Counted from the first letter of the stretch, positions 1-9,292 are shown. The stretch is 64,000 nt of DNA from Dyadobacter pollutisoli (GCF_026625565.1 NZ_CP112998.1:5606001-5670000); one strand, 5' to 3'. Made by a program: numbers and translations. The notes: generated by a model from the sequence alone, not told the origin.

Positions 1-70
1 GAGCCTTCAGCAGGCGACTTCGCGGCGTTCAATTTATTAGAAGCTGCGAAAATAATATTGAGTTAAAAAA

Positions 71-199
71 CTAAACTCGCTCAGCAGGCACAGGCTGCGT
101 CGCCTTTTGAGTCGAACCATAAGCAGGGCAGGCATGCTTGGTGCAGGATGCAGCCGCCAATGTTCCGCAGATAGCGAGAAGAAATATTACTTTTTTCAT
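71..199 (-). CDS. small lipoprotein, 42 aa
   Basis: The 42-residue product starts with a short lysine-bearing n-region and a hydrophobic stretch that ends in a lipobox (AASC), so Cys19 is the probable lipidated residue. The mature part is only about 24 residues and holds a second cysteine (HACPAYG). The reading frame extends upstream to 292, but the Met at 199 (MKKVIFLL) places the signal peptide at the N-terminus and is the better start. It lies downstream of the arginine decarboxylase on the same strand, separated by a strong inverted repeat. Function is not recognised. Very small lipoproteins of this kind are common in Bacteroidota. Confidence 0.6.
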   Translation of the reverse strand: MKKVIFLLAICGTLAAASCTKHACPAYGSTQKATQPVPAERV

Positions 200-239
200 T
201 TTCCTGTTCGTATAAGATTTTGTCACCGCAAAAATATGA

Positions 240-296
240 AAATAAATTCTTTGAATGAGCGTTTCAGTCTGACTAATAACGAACTCATTCAAAGAA
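240..296 (-). terminator. intrinsic terminator of the arginine decarboxylase gene
   Basis: A perfect 13-bp inverted repeat (TTCTTTGAATGAG at 247-259, CTCATTCAAAGAA at 284-296) is followed, on the minus strand, by TTTATTTT. It sits 15 bp past the decarboxylase stop. The stem is AT-rich but long. Confidence 0.65.
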
Positions 297-310
297 CTTT
301 ATACATCACA

Positions 311-1792
311 TCAAATTTTTGTTTCTGCTAATTCCTCTTCAGCTTCCACCGGTTGCATTTCGGTACTCTTGTTAGTTTCAGGAGCTGTATAGGATTCATC
401 TTTAAAGCCCAGGATTTTCAGCATCGAATCACTATGCTGCTCTTCGGCAAAAACCCGCGTTACAATCCGGCCTTCCTCATCCTTATCTACTAAAACATGC
501 TTTGGAGCCGGAATAAGGCAATGCTGAATACCGCCGTAGCCTCCAAGAGACTCTTGATAAGCACCTGTATGGAAAAATCCAATGTACTGCTTTTCAGAAT
601 CTTCCTCGAAAATCGGCATATACAAATCGGCACTGTGCATTTCACTATTATAAAAATCCTGTGAATCGCAAGTCAGTCCACCCAGGTTTACTTTTTGGTA
701 AGGACTATCCCAGTTATTGATCGGCAGCATGATGTATTTCTGGTTCATGCCCCACGAGTCGGGTAGCTGCGTAATGAATGAGCCGTTGATCATGTACCAA
801 AGCTCTTTATCATTCTGTAATTTTTTGTCAATGATCTCGTAAATCACCGCGCCACTTTCACCCACAGTATAACTTCCGAATTCGGTGAAAATATGCGGAA
901 CAGGTACATTGTTCTTGTTACAGATCCACTGAATGTTTTCGATGATCTCATCGATCATTTGCTGATAGTCGTAGCCAGCCTGCAATGAAGTCTGAATTGG
1001 CAGTCCACCGCCGATATCGATTGAATCGAGCTCCGGACAGATTTTCTGCATTTCGCAATACTTAAACATAAAGCGCGTCAATTCACTCCAGTAGTATGCA
1101 CTGTCCTTGATGCCTGTATTGATAAAGAAATGGAGCATTTTGAGCTTAAACTTCGGATTCGGCTCAATTTTCTCCTTATACAGCTGCTGCACATCATTAT
1201 ACCTGATACCCAGACGAGAGGTATAAAAAGCAAAATTCGGCTCTTCATCCGTCGCAATGCGCATTCCGAAATTCACCGTATCGGCTGTAACCTGCTGCTC
1301 GTACGATTCAATCTCTTTCAGGTTGTCCAGAATTGGAATCACATTAAACCCTTCATTGATCAATTCGCTGAGGTATTGGGTATATCGGGGCAGTTTATAA
1401 CCATTAGCAAGAATAAAAGTGCTTTTGGTAACCTTCCCACGGCGGTACAGTTCACGGATAATGGGTATATCAAAAGACGAAGAAGTTTCGAGATGTATGT
1501 TATGCTTCAAAGCCTCTTCCAGCACAAAACTGAAATGTGAAGACTTCGTGCAGTAGCAATACGTATAGCTTCCTTTGTAGTTATGTCTTTTGAAGGCATT
1601 ACGAAAAAACATATTCGCGTTTTCGATATGCTCCCCGATTTTCGGCAGATAATTGATTTTTAACGGCGTACCATGTTCTTTGATGATATCCATCAGTGGT
1701 ACATTGTTGAACAGCAACTCATTATTATCAACGTTAAATTCCATTGTAGGAAATTCGAACGTCTGCTGAATCAGGTCAATGTAGCTTTTCAT
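311..1792 (-). CDS. speA: arginine decarboxylase (PLP-dependent, fold III)
   Basis: Converts arginine to agmatine, the first step of one polyamine route, in the cytoplasm. The 493-residue product matches the compact arginine decarboxylases of Bacteroidota rather than the roughly 630-residue proteobacterial SpeA. The alanine-racemase-like barrel carries the probable PLP Schiff-base lysine at residue 83 (YCTKSSHF), the phosphate-binding glycine run GGGLP at about 261-265, and a conserved EFGSYTV block at about 304-310. The C-terminal beta domain contains DSWGMNQ and GGYGGIQHC. Start: the ATG at 1792 gives the full N-terminus; a Met at residue 17 is an alternative. Transcribed alone, with its own terminator downstream. 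Diaminopimelate decarboxylase is a related family, but the N-terminal extension and overall length fit arginine decarboxylase better. Confidence 0.85.
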   Translation of the reverse strand: MKSYIDLIQQTFEFPTMEFNVDNNELLFNNVPLMDIIKEHGTPLKINYLPKIGEHIENANMFFRNAFKRHNYKGSYTYCYCTKSSHFSFVLEEALKHNIHLETSSSFDIPIIRELYRRGKVTKSTFILANGYKLPRYTQYLSELINEGFNVIPILDNLKEIESYEQQVTADTVNFGMRIATDEEPNFAFYTSRLGIRYNDVQQLYKEKIEPNPKFKLKMLHFFINTGIKDSAYYWSELTRFMFKYCEMQKICPELDSIDIGGGLPIQTSLQAGYDYQQMIDEIIENIQWICNKNNVPVPHIFTEFGSYTVGESGAVIYEIIDKKLQNDKELWYMINGSFITQLPDSWGMNQKYIMLPINNWDSPYQKVNLGGLTCDSQDFYNSEMHSADLYMPIFEEDSEKQYIGFFHTGAYQESLGGYGGIQHCLIPAPKHVLVDKDEEGRIVTRVFAEEQHSDSMLKILGFKDESYTAPETNKSTEMQPVEAEEELAETKI

Positions 1793-2275
1793 TGATTTGT
1801 TTGTAGCGATGGCAATTAGTGAATTGTGAGTTAATAATAAAGGACAAAAAGACCCGAAATTTGGTCAGAATATGTGTCATTTCCAAACACCATTCAGAGC
1901 TAAATCATTCCCGTCTTTAACCAATTTATCTGCTTATTTGCCAAGTTCATACCGCAAATAATCCGTTTAATAATTTTTTGATTGATCTTCTGCCAAATGC
2001 CTGCCTACTTTTAGGACCGTTAATCGCAGATACCGAATCCAATCAGTTACATTTACAACGTCTGATTTAAGTAATTTTGAAATATAAAATCTCAATATAT
2101 TACTATTCATACTTTTCATTACACTTCATCCAAACTCAACTTCTGCCATGAAAACACACCTTACAATCCCACCCCTAAGTACGGAAAAAACCTCCGAACC
2201 TGCTGTTATTTAACAATTTAGTAACATTTCCAAGAGATGTTCTCTATCTTAAACCGCCACTGCTAGAAGAGCGCC
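1793..2275. other. intergenic region between divergent speA and tetR
   Basis: About 550 bp lie between the divergently transcribed decarboxylase and the TetR gene. The stretch is AT-rich and has no convincing ORF. It must hold both promoters, but I could not place -33/-7 boxes of the Bacteroidota type with confidence. The only clear structure is the inverted repeat at 2276-2307. Confidence 0.5.
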
Positions 2276-2307
2276 AAGAAAACTTCAAACATTTATAAAG
2301 TTTTCTT
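2276..2307. promoter_or_regulatory. inverted repeat upstream of tetR, possible operator
   Basis: A perfect 10-bp inverted repeat, AAGAAAACTT (2276-2285) and AAGTTTTCTT (2298-2307), is separated by 12 bp and ends 35 bp before the TetR start. Position and symmetry suit an autoregulatory TetR operator. A T-rich run follows, so a weak terminator or attenuator is also possible. Confidence 0.35.
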
Positions 2308-2342
2308 AGTTTTTTTCATTCGAATATTTCAAATTTGTTCTT

Positions 2343-2969
2343 GTGAAAGAGCGAATTATAAAATCAGCCTTAAATCTATTCTGGCGCTATGGAATCAAGA
2401 GCGTTACCATGGATGATATTGCCAAAGACCTGGGGATTTCGAAACGGACCATTTACCAGCACTACTCCGATAAGGAAGCGATCCTGGCCCTGGTTATTCA
2501 GGAGGAGATCAAGACTCAAAAAAATGAGATGGAAAAACTGGATGAGCAGGCCAGCAATCCGATCGAACAGATGATGTATGCTTCGGTCCAGATGCGCGAT
2601 ACATTGTCGAACATGAACCCGACGCTTTTGTATGACCTGAAAAAATACTACCCTGCTGCATGGGAGCTTTTCCAGAATTATAAACATGAGTACATTATCA
2701 AAAGTATCCATGACAACCTGATCAAAGGGATCGAACTGGGGCTTTATCGTCCTGACATAGATGTAGATGTGCTGTCAATGTTACGTGTCGAGCAAATTGT
2801 AATGGCATTTGATCCGACTATTTTCCCGGCCAGAAAATTTAATATGATGCATACGCAAATGCAGTTTCTGTTACATTTTTTAAGAGGGGTATTGTCGGAA
2901 AAAGGATTTGAATACTACAACACCATCAAAGATAAATCAGCAATTGAAATCAATACCCATGAAAAATAA
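2343..2969 (+). CDS. TetR/AcrR family regulator of the RND efflux operon
   Basis: A 208-residue one-component regulator. The N-terminal helix-turn-helix spans roughly residues 8-50 and includes MDDIAKDLGISKRTIYQHY, the typical TetR recognition region; the rest is the helical ligand-binding and dimer domain. The start is a GTG at 2343. Its 3' end overlaps the tolC-like start at 2959 by 11 bp, so it is the first gene of a four-gene operon with TolC, adaptor and pump genes, which is the classical arrangement for a local repressor of efflux. Which inducer it binds cannot be read from the sequence. Confidence 0.85.
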   Translation: MKERIIKSALNLFWRYGIKSVTMDDIAKDLGISKRTIYQHYSDKEAILALVIQEEIKTQKNEMEKLDEQASNPIEQMMYASVQMRDTLSNMNPTLLYDLKKYYPAAWELFQNYKHEYIIKSIHDNLIKGIELGLYRPDIDVDVLSMLRVEQIVMAFDPTIFPARKFNMMHTQMQFLLHFLRGVLSEKGFEYYNTIKDKSAIEINTHEK

Positions 2970-4329
2970 CCGGATAATACGCGGCAGTCTAGCGCTGCTG
3001 GCGATTTTACTGAGCTTTGCGCCTCTGCATGCGCAGGAAGGAAGTTATTCCCTTAAACAGGCTGTGGAATATGCCATTAAGACTAACATTAATATAAGAA
3101 ACGCAAAGATCGACCAGTCCAGTGCAGCGGCACGTGTAGCAGAAGTGAAGGCTATCGGCTTACCTCAGGCGCATGCCACAGTTAATTATACAAATAACCC
3201 CGCCGTTCCGCGTTTTTTCATTCCAGCCAAAACATTTGATCCGAATGCCGCCGAGGGTGAGGTAGTTGCAGCTAAGTTCGGTGTAACGCATTCAGCCAGC
3301 GCTGCCGCCAGCCTCAGCCAGATTATTTTTGACGGCTCCTATCTGATAGGCTTGAAGGCTTCACAAACGTATAAGGAACTTTCTACGAAAAATTTACAGG
3401 CGTCAAAGATCCAGGTCGCAGAAGCCGTTACAAAAGCCTATTATAATGTACTTGTAAATGACGAGCGTATCGGGCTCTTGCAAAACAACTTGTCCAGGCT
3501 CGATTCGACCTATAACGAAACGGTTCAAATGAATACACAGGGTTTTGTTGAAAAACTCGATGTTGACAGACTTGAAGTTCAGCGAAACAACCTCACTACC
3601 GAGCTGGAAAACATCATGAAATTGCAGGAAGTAGCCACAATGCTGTTGAAATTCCAGATGGGCATGGATGTTGATGAACCGATCAAGCTGACCGATCAGT
3701 TATCGACAACAGACGTTAGCCAGTTTGTTGCTGCCAATGAAGAATTGCTTTCTAACTATTCACTTCGCGTCGAATACGCCACCCTGGAAGTTCAGGAAAA
3801 ATTACAGATGCTGGACATCAGGAATATTTCTGCCGGTTATTTGCCGTCGTTGACCTTGAATGCCAACTACGGTTATTCCTCTGGTACCGACATATTTAGC
3901 AAGTTTTTCACCCAGCCATGGTTTAATCAGGCTTCCATTGCCCTCAACCTGAACATCCCGATTTGGGATAGTTTCAGCAAGAAGAACAAGATCATCCAGT
4001 CAAAAAATGCGCTTGAAAAGATCAAGCAAAACCAGAAACTGCTGCAGCAATCCATCAATCTTGAAGTTAGACAAAGCCAGATTCAATATTCAAATCTGGT
4101 GAGACAGCTGAAAGAACGTCAGCGAAACCTGGATTTATCGAAAGAAATTATTCGGGTAACGCGGATCAAGTATAAAGAAGGCGTAGGCTCCAACATTGAA
4201 GTTATCAACGCAGAATCTTCTTTTAAAGAAGCACAGACCAACTATTTTACAGCACTTTATGATCTGATGATCGCGAAAGTGGATTTGAGTAAGGCGAAAG
4301 GTGAGCTTTATGTTGAATCAGGACAATGA
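2959..4329 (+). CDS. TolC-family outer membrane efflux protein
   Basis: Outer membrane channel of the tripartite RND pump. The 456-residue product begins with a signal peptide ending at about residue 25 (APLHA/QEG) and shows the heptad-rich helices and paired repeat of the OEP/TolC family; the second repeat ends with IRVTRIKYKEGVGSNIEVIN, a family hallmark. The ATG at 2959 was chosen over the upstream Met at 2908 because it puts the signal peptide at the terminus. It overlaps the preceding TetR gene by 11 bp, and the adaptor gene follows after 43 bp, so the three are probably co-transcribed. Confidence 0.88.
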   Translation: MKNNRIIRGSLALLAILLSFAPLHAQEGSYSLKQAVEYAIKTNINIRNAKIDQSSAAARVAEVKAIGLPQAHATVNYTNNPAVPRFFIPAKTFDPNAAEGEVVAAKFGVTHSASAAASLSQIIFDGSYLIGLKASQTYKELSTKNLQASKIQVAEAVTKAYYNVLVNDERIGLLQNNLSRLDSTYNETVQMNTQGFVEKLDVDRLEVQRNNLTTELENIMKLQEVATMLLKFQMGMDVDEPIKLTDQLSTTDVSQFVAANEELLSNYSLRVEYATLEVQEKLQMLDIRNISAGYLPSLTLNANYGYSSGTDIFSKFFTQPWFNQASIALNLNIPIWDSFSKKNKIIQSKNALEKIKQNQKLLQQSINLEVRQSQIQYSNLVRQLKERQRNLDLSKEIIRVTRIKYKEGVGSNIEVINAESSFKEAQTNYFTALYDLMIAKVDLSKAKGELYVESGQ

Positions 4330-4372
4330 CATTAACACTAAACAAAATTTGAAACAGCTACTTACCAATCTC

Positions 4373-5506
4373 ATGAAAAGACATATTTTGATGATAACTG
4401 CCGTTGCAACTTTGCTCGCTTCATGCGGCGGAGAGAAAAAAGATGGCATTCAAGGCAAGAAAGACGAACTCGCCCAACTGAAAGTGGCACAGGCGGAAAA
4501 CGAGAAAAAAATCAAGGCATTGGAAATCGAAATCGCCAAGCTTGACCCTGCCAAAACTGTCGAAGCAAAGGTAAAACCTGTTGCCATTGACACACTCGAC
4601 GCTGCGGTTTTCCGTCACTATGTGGAGCTGCAGGGTACTGTGGATGCCAAAAACAATGTGATGATCACTCCGAAAACCGGCGGTGCAGTAGTGGCGATGT
4701 ACGTTCGTGAAGGCGATTTTGTAAAGGCAGGTACCGTCATCGGCAAAATCGACAACAGTATTTTGACGCAAACGGTTGAGGAGTTGAAAACACAGCTGAG
4801 CCTTGCCAATACGATTTTCGAAAAACAGAAAAACCTATGGGACCAGAAGATCGGTACAGAGATGCAATACCTTCAGGCTAAAAATAACAAGGAATCGCTG
4901 GAAAGAAAGCTAAGCACATTAAACACGCAGCTTTCGCAAACCAACATTGTTTCGCCTATGGCCGGAGTCGTCGATATGGTGAATGTTAAGGTAGGTGAAA
5001 TGGCGTCTCCGGGAGTAGGCGTAGTTCGGGTTGTGAACCTGAGCAACCTGAAAGTGTCCGCGAAAGTGTCTGATACCTACGCGGCCAGCGTAAGAAAAGG
5101 TGACGAAGTAATTGTCAAATTTCCTGATCTTAAAAAAGAGTTTAAGGCACGGGTTACTTTCGTAAGCACTGCCGTAGACCCGCTTTCAAGAACTTTCACG
5201 ATAGAGGCGAACCTTCCTTCGGATAAAGATATCAAGCCTAATATGATGGCACAGGTTCAAATCAATGACGCTACGAGCAAAAATGCACTGGCAATTGACC
5301 AAAACTATGTTCAAAGCACTGAAAAGGGGAACGTAGTATATGTAGCGGTAGCGGAAGGCAACAAAAAAGTAGCCAAAGCCCGCGAAGTGAAAACCGGTTT
5401 GAGCTACAATGGCAAGGTTGAAATCCTTTCGGGATTAACCGCCGGCGATCAGCTGATCACACTGGGTTACCAGGAAGTTTCTGACGGTCAGCCGATCAGC
5501 TATTGA
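4373..5506 (+). CDS. RND efflux periplasmic adaptor (HlyD/AcrA family lipoprotein)
   Basis: Membrane-fusion protein that links the inner-membrane pump to TolC. The 377-residue product starts with a signal peptide and lipobox LLASC (Cys18), so it is anchored as a lipoprotein. A lysine/glutamate-rich coiled-coil segment (about residues 25-60) comes before the barrel-sandwich (biotinyl-lipoyl-like) region with VREGDFVKAG near residues 110-120. The helical hairpin follows, then a second lipoyl half (TNIVSPMAGVVD) and the beta-barrel and membrane-proximal domains. The extra coiled coil before the lipoyl domain is seen in Bacteroidota homologues. ATG 4373 was chosen over the ORF extension from 4301 because of the signal peptide. 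Confidence 0.87.
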   Translation: MKRHILMITAVATLLASCGGEKKDGIQGKKDELAQLKVAQAENEKKIKALEIEIAKLDPAKTVEAKVKPVAIDTLDAAVFRHYVELQGTVDAKNNVMITPKTGGAVVAMYVREGDFVKAGTVIGKIDNSILTQTVEELKTQLSLANTIFEKQKNLWDQKIGTEMQYLQAKNNKESLERKLSTLNTQLSQTNIVSPMAGVVDMVNVKVGEMASPGVGVVRVVNLSNLKVSAKVSDTYAASVRKGDEVIVKFPDLKKEFKARVTFVSTAVDPLSRTFTIEANLPSDKDIKPNMMAQVQINDATSKNALAIDQNYVQSTEKGNVVYVAVAEGNKKVAKAREVKTGLSYNGKVEILSGLTAGDQLITLGYQEVSDGQPISY

Positions 5507-5590
5507 TAAAAAAAGAGTGGTGACCGTCAAAAGGTCATTTATAGTCATGGATTGTCACTTTTGATGCAATTCATCGCCCCGGCGACCCGG

Positions 5591-5630
5591 TCATTAAGTC
5601 ATTCACTCATTCGCTCATTCATTCATTCAG
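5591..5630 (+). repeat. octamer tandem repeat before the RND pump gene
   Basis: Five consecutive 8-bp units: TCATTAAG, TCATTCAC, TCATTCGC, TCATTCAT, TCATTCAG. The array ends 10 bp before the ATG of the pump gene, so it lies in the mRNA leader and could overlap the ribosome contact region. Confidence 0.7.
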
Positions 5631-5640
5631 ACTTGTCGCT

Positions 5641-8600
5641 ATGAAATTTGAAGAATATAAAACCCTTGGCTTCACCAACTGGTGCGTAGAGAATCGGACG
5701 ACGATTTACATCTTTACGTTCATCATTACGCTGGCTGGGTTCATGGTTTACAACAACCTGCCCAAGGAGCAGTTTCCCGATATCAAGATCCCTCAGATCT
5801 ATATCAACACCATTTATTTCGGAACAGCTCCGGCTGATATTGAAAACACGATTAACAAACCCATTGAAAAACAACTGAAATCGCTGAATGGGGTTAAGAA
5901 AATCAAATCCAATGCATTACAGGACGTTTCAGTAATCCTGGTTGAATTTACTCCGGACGTAGCCGTAGAAGTTGCACTCCAGCGAGTCAGGGATGCGATC
6001 GATAAAGCCAAAACGGATTTACCGCAAAATCTTGACTCCGGCCCTACTGCACAGGACGTTAACTTCTCGGAATTCCCGATCATGAACGTCAACATTGCCG
6101 GTAACTTTTCATTGAAACAGCTGAAACAGTACGCCGAGGATTTGCAGGACGGGATCGAAGCGCTTCCGGAGATCACCCGCGTGGACATTCTGGGTGCACT
6201 TAACCGCGAAATCCAGATCAATGTAAACCTGGACCGCATGAAATCGACTGGTTTGACATTCTATGACATACAAACCGCCATTCAGAGTGAAAACATCAAC
6301 GTTTCCGGTGGTGAGTTAAATGTAGAAGGTGTCCGCAGAACGCTGCGTGTAAAAGGCGAGTATACTAATGTTGCCGATATGGCAAACATTAGAATTCGAA
6401 CATCGACCGGCGCCACAATACGACTGGGTGATGTGGCCGAAGTTTCAGATAATTTTGAAGAGCAGCAGGATTTTGCCCGTTTGGCGAACAAATCGGTTAT
6501 CACATTGAACGTCATCAAACGTTCGGGAGAAAACCTCGTGGAAGCCGCCGACAAGATAGAAACCGTAATTGCAGATTTCAAAGAAAACCGGTTCCCTCCG
6601 GGATTGGACGTGAAGATCACTGCCGACCAGTCTATCCAGACAAGAGCTGATTTGCATGACCTTATCAATACCGTTGTACTCGGTTTCATCTTTGTGGTAA
6701 TGGTACTGATGTTCTTCATGGGTGTCCGTGACGCGATATTTGTAGGTTTGTCCGTTCCACTCTCGGCTTTGGTAGCATTTGTAATGATGCCGATTATCGG
6801 GCCGCTGGTAGGTACTGAATTTACCCTGAACACGATTGTACTTTTTGCATTCCTCCTAGGTATCGGACTTGTGGTGGATGACGCCATTGTGGTAATTGAA
6901 AATACGCACAGGCTTTTCAACAATCATAAAGACTGGACGATCCAGCAAGCTGTGAAAGCTGCTGCCGGTGAAGTATTTATCCCGGTACTCTCAGGAACGC
7001 TTACTACCATTGCGCCATTCTTTCCATTGCTCTTCTGGACAGGGATAGTCGGGGAATTTATGAAATTTATGCCGCTAACGCTCATTATTACGCTGGGCGC
7101 GTCGCTTTTTGTGGCCTACGTGATGAACCCGGTGTTTGCCGTGTCATTTATGGGCAGGCATGAGGATGAAAAAGAAGCCCACGATACCAGTTTCAAAGCC
7201 ATTCGCCGCCCATTAATTATCCTGATCGTCGCAGCAGCCCTCGGCTACCTGATCGATCGCGGAGTCGGTAACTTCTTCGTATTCATATTAATACTATGGA
7301 TTTTTAATCATTACATTCTGACACCAAGAATATTGGTACCATTCCAGGACAAGTTGCTACCATCGTTGAAAAATGGCTACCGCAAACTGATCGACTGGCT
7401 GCTGAGAGGTTGGAGACCGGTGGTTGCCATTGTATTGGTATTTGGATTACTGATTTTCACATTCGTCCTCACCGGCATTGTACAACCCAAAGTGCTCTTT
7501 TTCCCAAGTGGAGATCCTGACTACGTGTATGTGTACAACAAATTGCCAATCGGAACAGATGCCCGGGTGACGGACTCTGTGACCAAGATCATTGAAAAAA
7601 GGGTTTTTGATGTCCTTGAAAAAGAAAAAGCAATGGATATGGTCAACTCTGTGATTGCTAATGTAGGTAAAAACGCCGGTGACCCTTACAACCCCGACCG
7701 TTCCGCAACACCGCACAAATCCAAAGTGACTGTTGCATTCGTGTACGGAACAGAGCGTGGTGGACGTTCGTCGGAGACGATTTTGCGCAAGATTCGTGAC
7801 GCTGTAAAGGGTATACCGGGAGCAGAGATTTCCGTCGAAAGAGAGGCCGTGGGGCCGCCAACCGGTAAACCTATCTCCATTGAGATTTCGGGAGACGACT
7901 TCGCGATTTTGCAAAAACTGGAAAAAGATGTTTTACAGAAAGTTCAGCAGTCCGGTATCGAAGGCATTGATCAGCTGCGCTCCGACCTGGTAACTAACAA
8001 GCCCGAGATTGTCATTGACATTAACCGTGAAAAAGCGCAACGCGAGGGAATAAGTTCTCAGCAAATTGCGTTGGCTGTCAGAACTGCGCTTTTCGGACTT
8101 GAAGTTTCCAAGTTCAGGGACGACAAGGATGAGTATCCGATCATGGTACGGCTTGAAAAGGACGATCGCGAGCAGATAGAAAAACTGCTGAGCCTTAATA
8201 TCGTATACCGCGACATGATTATGGGTGGGGCACTGCGCCAGGTTCCGATCACTTCTGTGGCCGACATTCATTACTCGACAACTTTTAGCCAGATCAACCG
8301 TCAGGATCAAAGCAGGATCGTGACACTTGGCTCGGATGTTTTGCCAGGTTATAATGCCAATGAAATCGTGTCCCAGATCGAAGCATTGATCCAGGATATG
8401 GACGTTCCGAATGGTTATATCATTAAGATGGGGGGTGAGCAGGAAGAGCAAAACGAATCGATGGCATTTCTTGGAACCGCGTTCGGCGCTGCCATCCTGT
8501 TGATTTACCTGATTTTGGCGACACAGTTCAACTCCGTGGTGAAGCCTTTCATTATATTCTTTACCATTCTGCTGTCATTGATCGGGGTGTTGCTTGGCTT

Positions 8601-9072
8601 CATCATATTCAATAAGGATTTCTCGATCATCATGTCCGGTGTGGGGATCATTGCACTGGCTGGTATTGTGGTAAAAAATGGTATCCTGCTCATTGAGTTC
8701 ATTGAAGAGCTCCGCGGGCGTGGGTACCCGATGCGGGAAGCCATCATCGAAGGCGGGGCGATCAGGCTCACACCTGTATTGCTGACGGCATCGGCAGCCG
8801 TACTTGGACTTGTACCATTGGCGCTCGGTATTACGGTTGATTTTGTCGGTCTTTTCCGGAACCTCGAACCACATTTGATCGTGGGTGGCCCAAGTTCAGT
8901 GTTCTGGAATATCCTTGCCTGGACGATCATTTTCGGGTTAACGTTCTCGACGTTGCTTACACTGATTATGGTTCCATGTATGTATTATGTAAACGAACGC
9001 ATCCGCGACAAATGGTTCAGGAAGGGAAAACAAGAGGTTATAAATCCTAACTGGCAGAACGAGACCATCTAA
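5641..9072 (+). CDS. RND efflux transporter, AcrB/MexB/CzcA superfamily
   Basis: Inner-membrane proton-driven pump of 1143 residues. TM1 lies at about residues 20-40; a porter domain, a first TM block, a second porter domain and the final TM block follow. Proton-relay residues are visible: paired aspartates D413/D414 in TM4 (GIGLVVDDAIVV) and a lysine at about 1012 in TM10 (GIVVKNGILL). The length is about 100 residues more than AcrB, mostly a linker and extra hydrophobic segment around residues 520-570 that is usual in Bacteroidota homologues. It is last in the tetR-tolC-adaptor-pump operon, 134 bp after the adaptor. The paired aspartates and soft similarity point to a hydrophobic/amphiphilic drug pump rather than a metal pump, but the substrate is unknown. 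Confidence 0.9.
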   Translation: MKFEEYKTLGFTNWCVENRTTIYIFTFIITLAGFMVYNNLPKEQFPDIKIPQIYINTIYFGTAPADIENTINKPIEKQLKSLNGVKKIKSNALQDVSVILVEFTPDVAVEVALQRVRDAIDKAKTDLPQNLDSGPTAQDVNFSEFPIMNVNIAGNFSLKQLKQYAEDLQDGIEALPEITRVDILGALNREIQINVNLDRMKSTGLTFYDIQTAIQSENINVSGGELNVEGVRRTLRVKGEYTNVADMANIRIRTSTGATIRLGDVAEVSDNFEEQQDFARLANKSVITLNVIKRSGENLVEAADKIETVIADFKENRFPPGLDVKITADQSIQTRADLHDLINTVVLGFIFVVMVLMFFMGVRDAIFVGLSVPLSALVAFVMMPIIGPLVGTEFTLNTIVLFAFLLGIGLVVDDAIVVIENTHRLFNNHKDWTIQQAVKAAAGEVFIPVLSGTLTTIAPFFPLLFWTGIVGEFMKFMPLTLIITLGASLFVAYVMNPVFAVSFMGRHEDEKEAHDTSFKAIRRPLIILIVAAALGYLIDRGVGNFFVFILILWIFNHYILTPRILVPFQDKLLPSLKNGYRKLIDWLLRGWRPVVAIVLVFGLLIFTFVLTGIVQPKVLFFPSGDPDYVYVYNKLPIGTDARVTDSVTKIIEKRVFDVLEKEKAMDMVNSVIANVGKNAGDPYNPDRSATPHKSKVTVAFVYGTERGGRSSETILRKIRDAVKGIPGAEISVEREAVGPPTGKPISIEISGDDFAILQKLEKDVLQKVQQSGIEGIDQLRSDLVTNKPEIVIDINREKAQREGISSQQIALAVRTALFGLEVSKFRDDKDEYPIMVRLEKDDREQIEKLLSLNIVYRDMIMGGALRQVPITSVADIHYSTTFSQINRQDQSRIVTLGSDVLPGYNANEIVSQIEALIQDMDVPNGYIIKMGGEQEEQNESMAFLGTAFGAAILLIYLILATQFNSVVKPFIIFFTILLSLIGVLLGFIIFNKDFSIIMSGVGIIALAGIVVKNGILLIEFIEELRGRGYPMREAIIEGGAIRLTPVLLTASAAVLGLVPLALGITVDFVGLFRNLEPHLIVGGPSSVFWNILAWTIIFGLTFSTLLTLIMVPCMYYVNERIRDKWFRKGKQEVINPNWQNETI

Positions 9073-9082
9073 CAAACTTTAC

Positions 9083-9138
9083 GGATTATTGTCTGTTTTG
9101 ATTTTCAAATTTTTTAAGGTTGAAATAGACAATAATCC
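9083..9138. repeat. stem-loop with perfect 12-bp arms after the RND gene
   Basis: GGATTATTGTCT (9083-9094) is the exact reverse complement of AGACAATAATCC (9127-9138). Inside, ATTTTCAA and TTGAAAT can pair with one bulge and extend the stem. No T tract follows on either strand, so this is not a standard intrinsic terminator; it may be a processing or 3'-protecting structure of the pump mRNA. Confidence 0.5.
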
Positions 9139-9148
9139 AAAACATTCC

Positions 9149-9156
9149 TAGATTTG
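9149..9156 (+). promoter_or_regulatory. -7 box of the tRNA-Pro promoter
   Basis: TAGATTTG matches the Bacteroidota primary-sigma -7 consensus TAnnTTTG exactly, about 50 bp upstream of the tRNA. The expected -33 TTTG is weak here; the nearest TTG is at 9120-9122. Confidence 0.45.
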
Positions 9157-9207
9157 CAACCCGAAAGAAATACGGGATGCGGCGCAAGTTGCATTAATTC
9201 GGGAATT

Positions 9208-9281
9208 CGGGATGTAGCGCAGCCCGGTAGCGCACTAGCATGGGGTGCTAGGGGTCGCAAGTTCGAATCTTGTCATCCCGA
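9208..9281 (+). tRNA. tRNA-Pro (anticodon GGG)
   Basis: Folds as a complete cloverleaf: acceptor arms CGGGATG (9208-9214) and CATCCCG (9274-9280); D stem GCGC/GCGC; anticodon stem CTAGC/GCTAG around loop ATGGGGT, which places GGG at positions 34-36 after the invariant U33; short variable loop; T arm GCAAG-TTCGAAT-CTTGT. Anticodon GGG reads CCC and CCU proline codons. The CCA end is not encoded. Confidence 0.93.
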
Positions 9282-9292
9282 CATTGATTATC

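Noticed and set aside
2149..2217. 22-codon ORF upstream of tetR
   Set aside because: No signal peptide, TM or conserved pattern; in a promoter region where short ORFs arise by chance.
9083..9138. Intrinsic terminator call for the stem-loop
   Set aside because: No T tract on either strand after the stem.
9171..9187. A second tRNA start (CGGGATGCGGCGCAAG resembles the tRNA-Pro 5' end)
   Set aside because: Only the first ~15 bases match; no anticodon or T arm follows before the real tRNA. At most a partial duplication.
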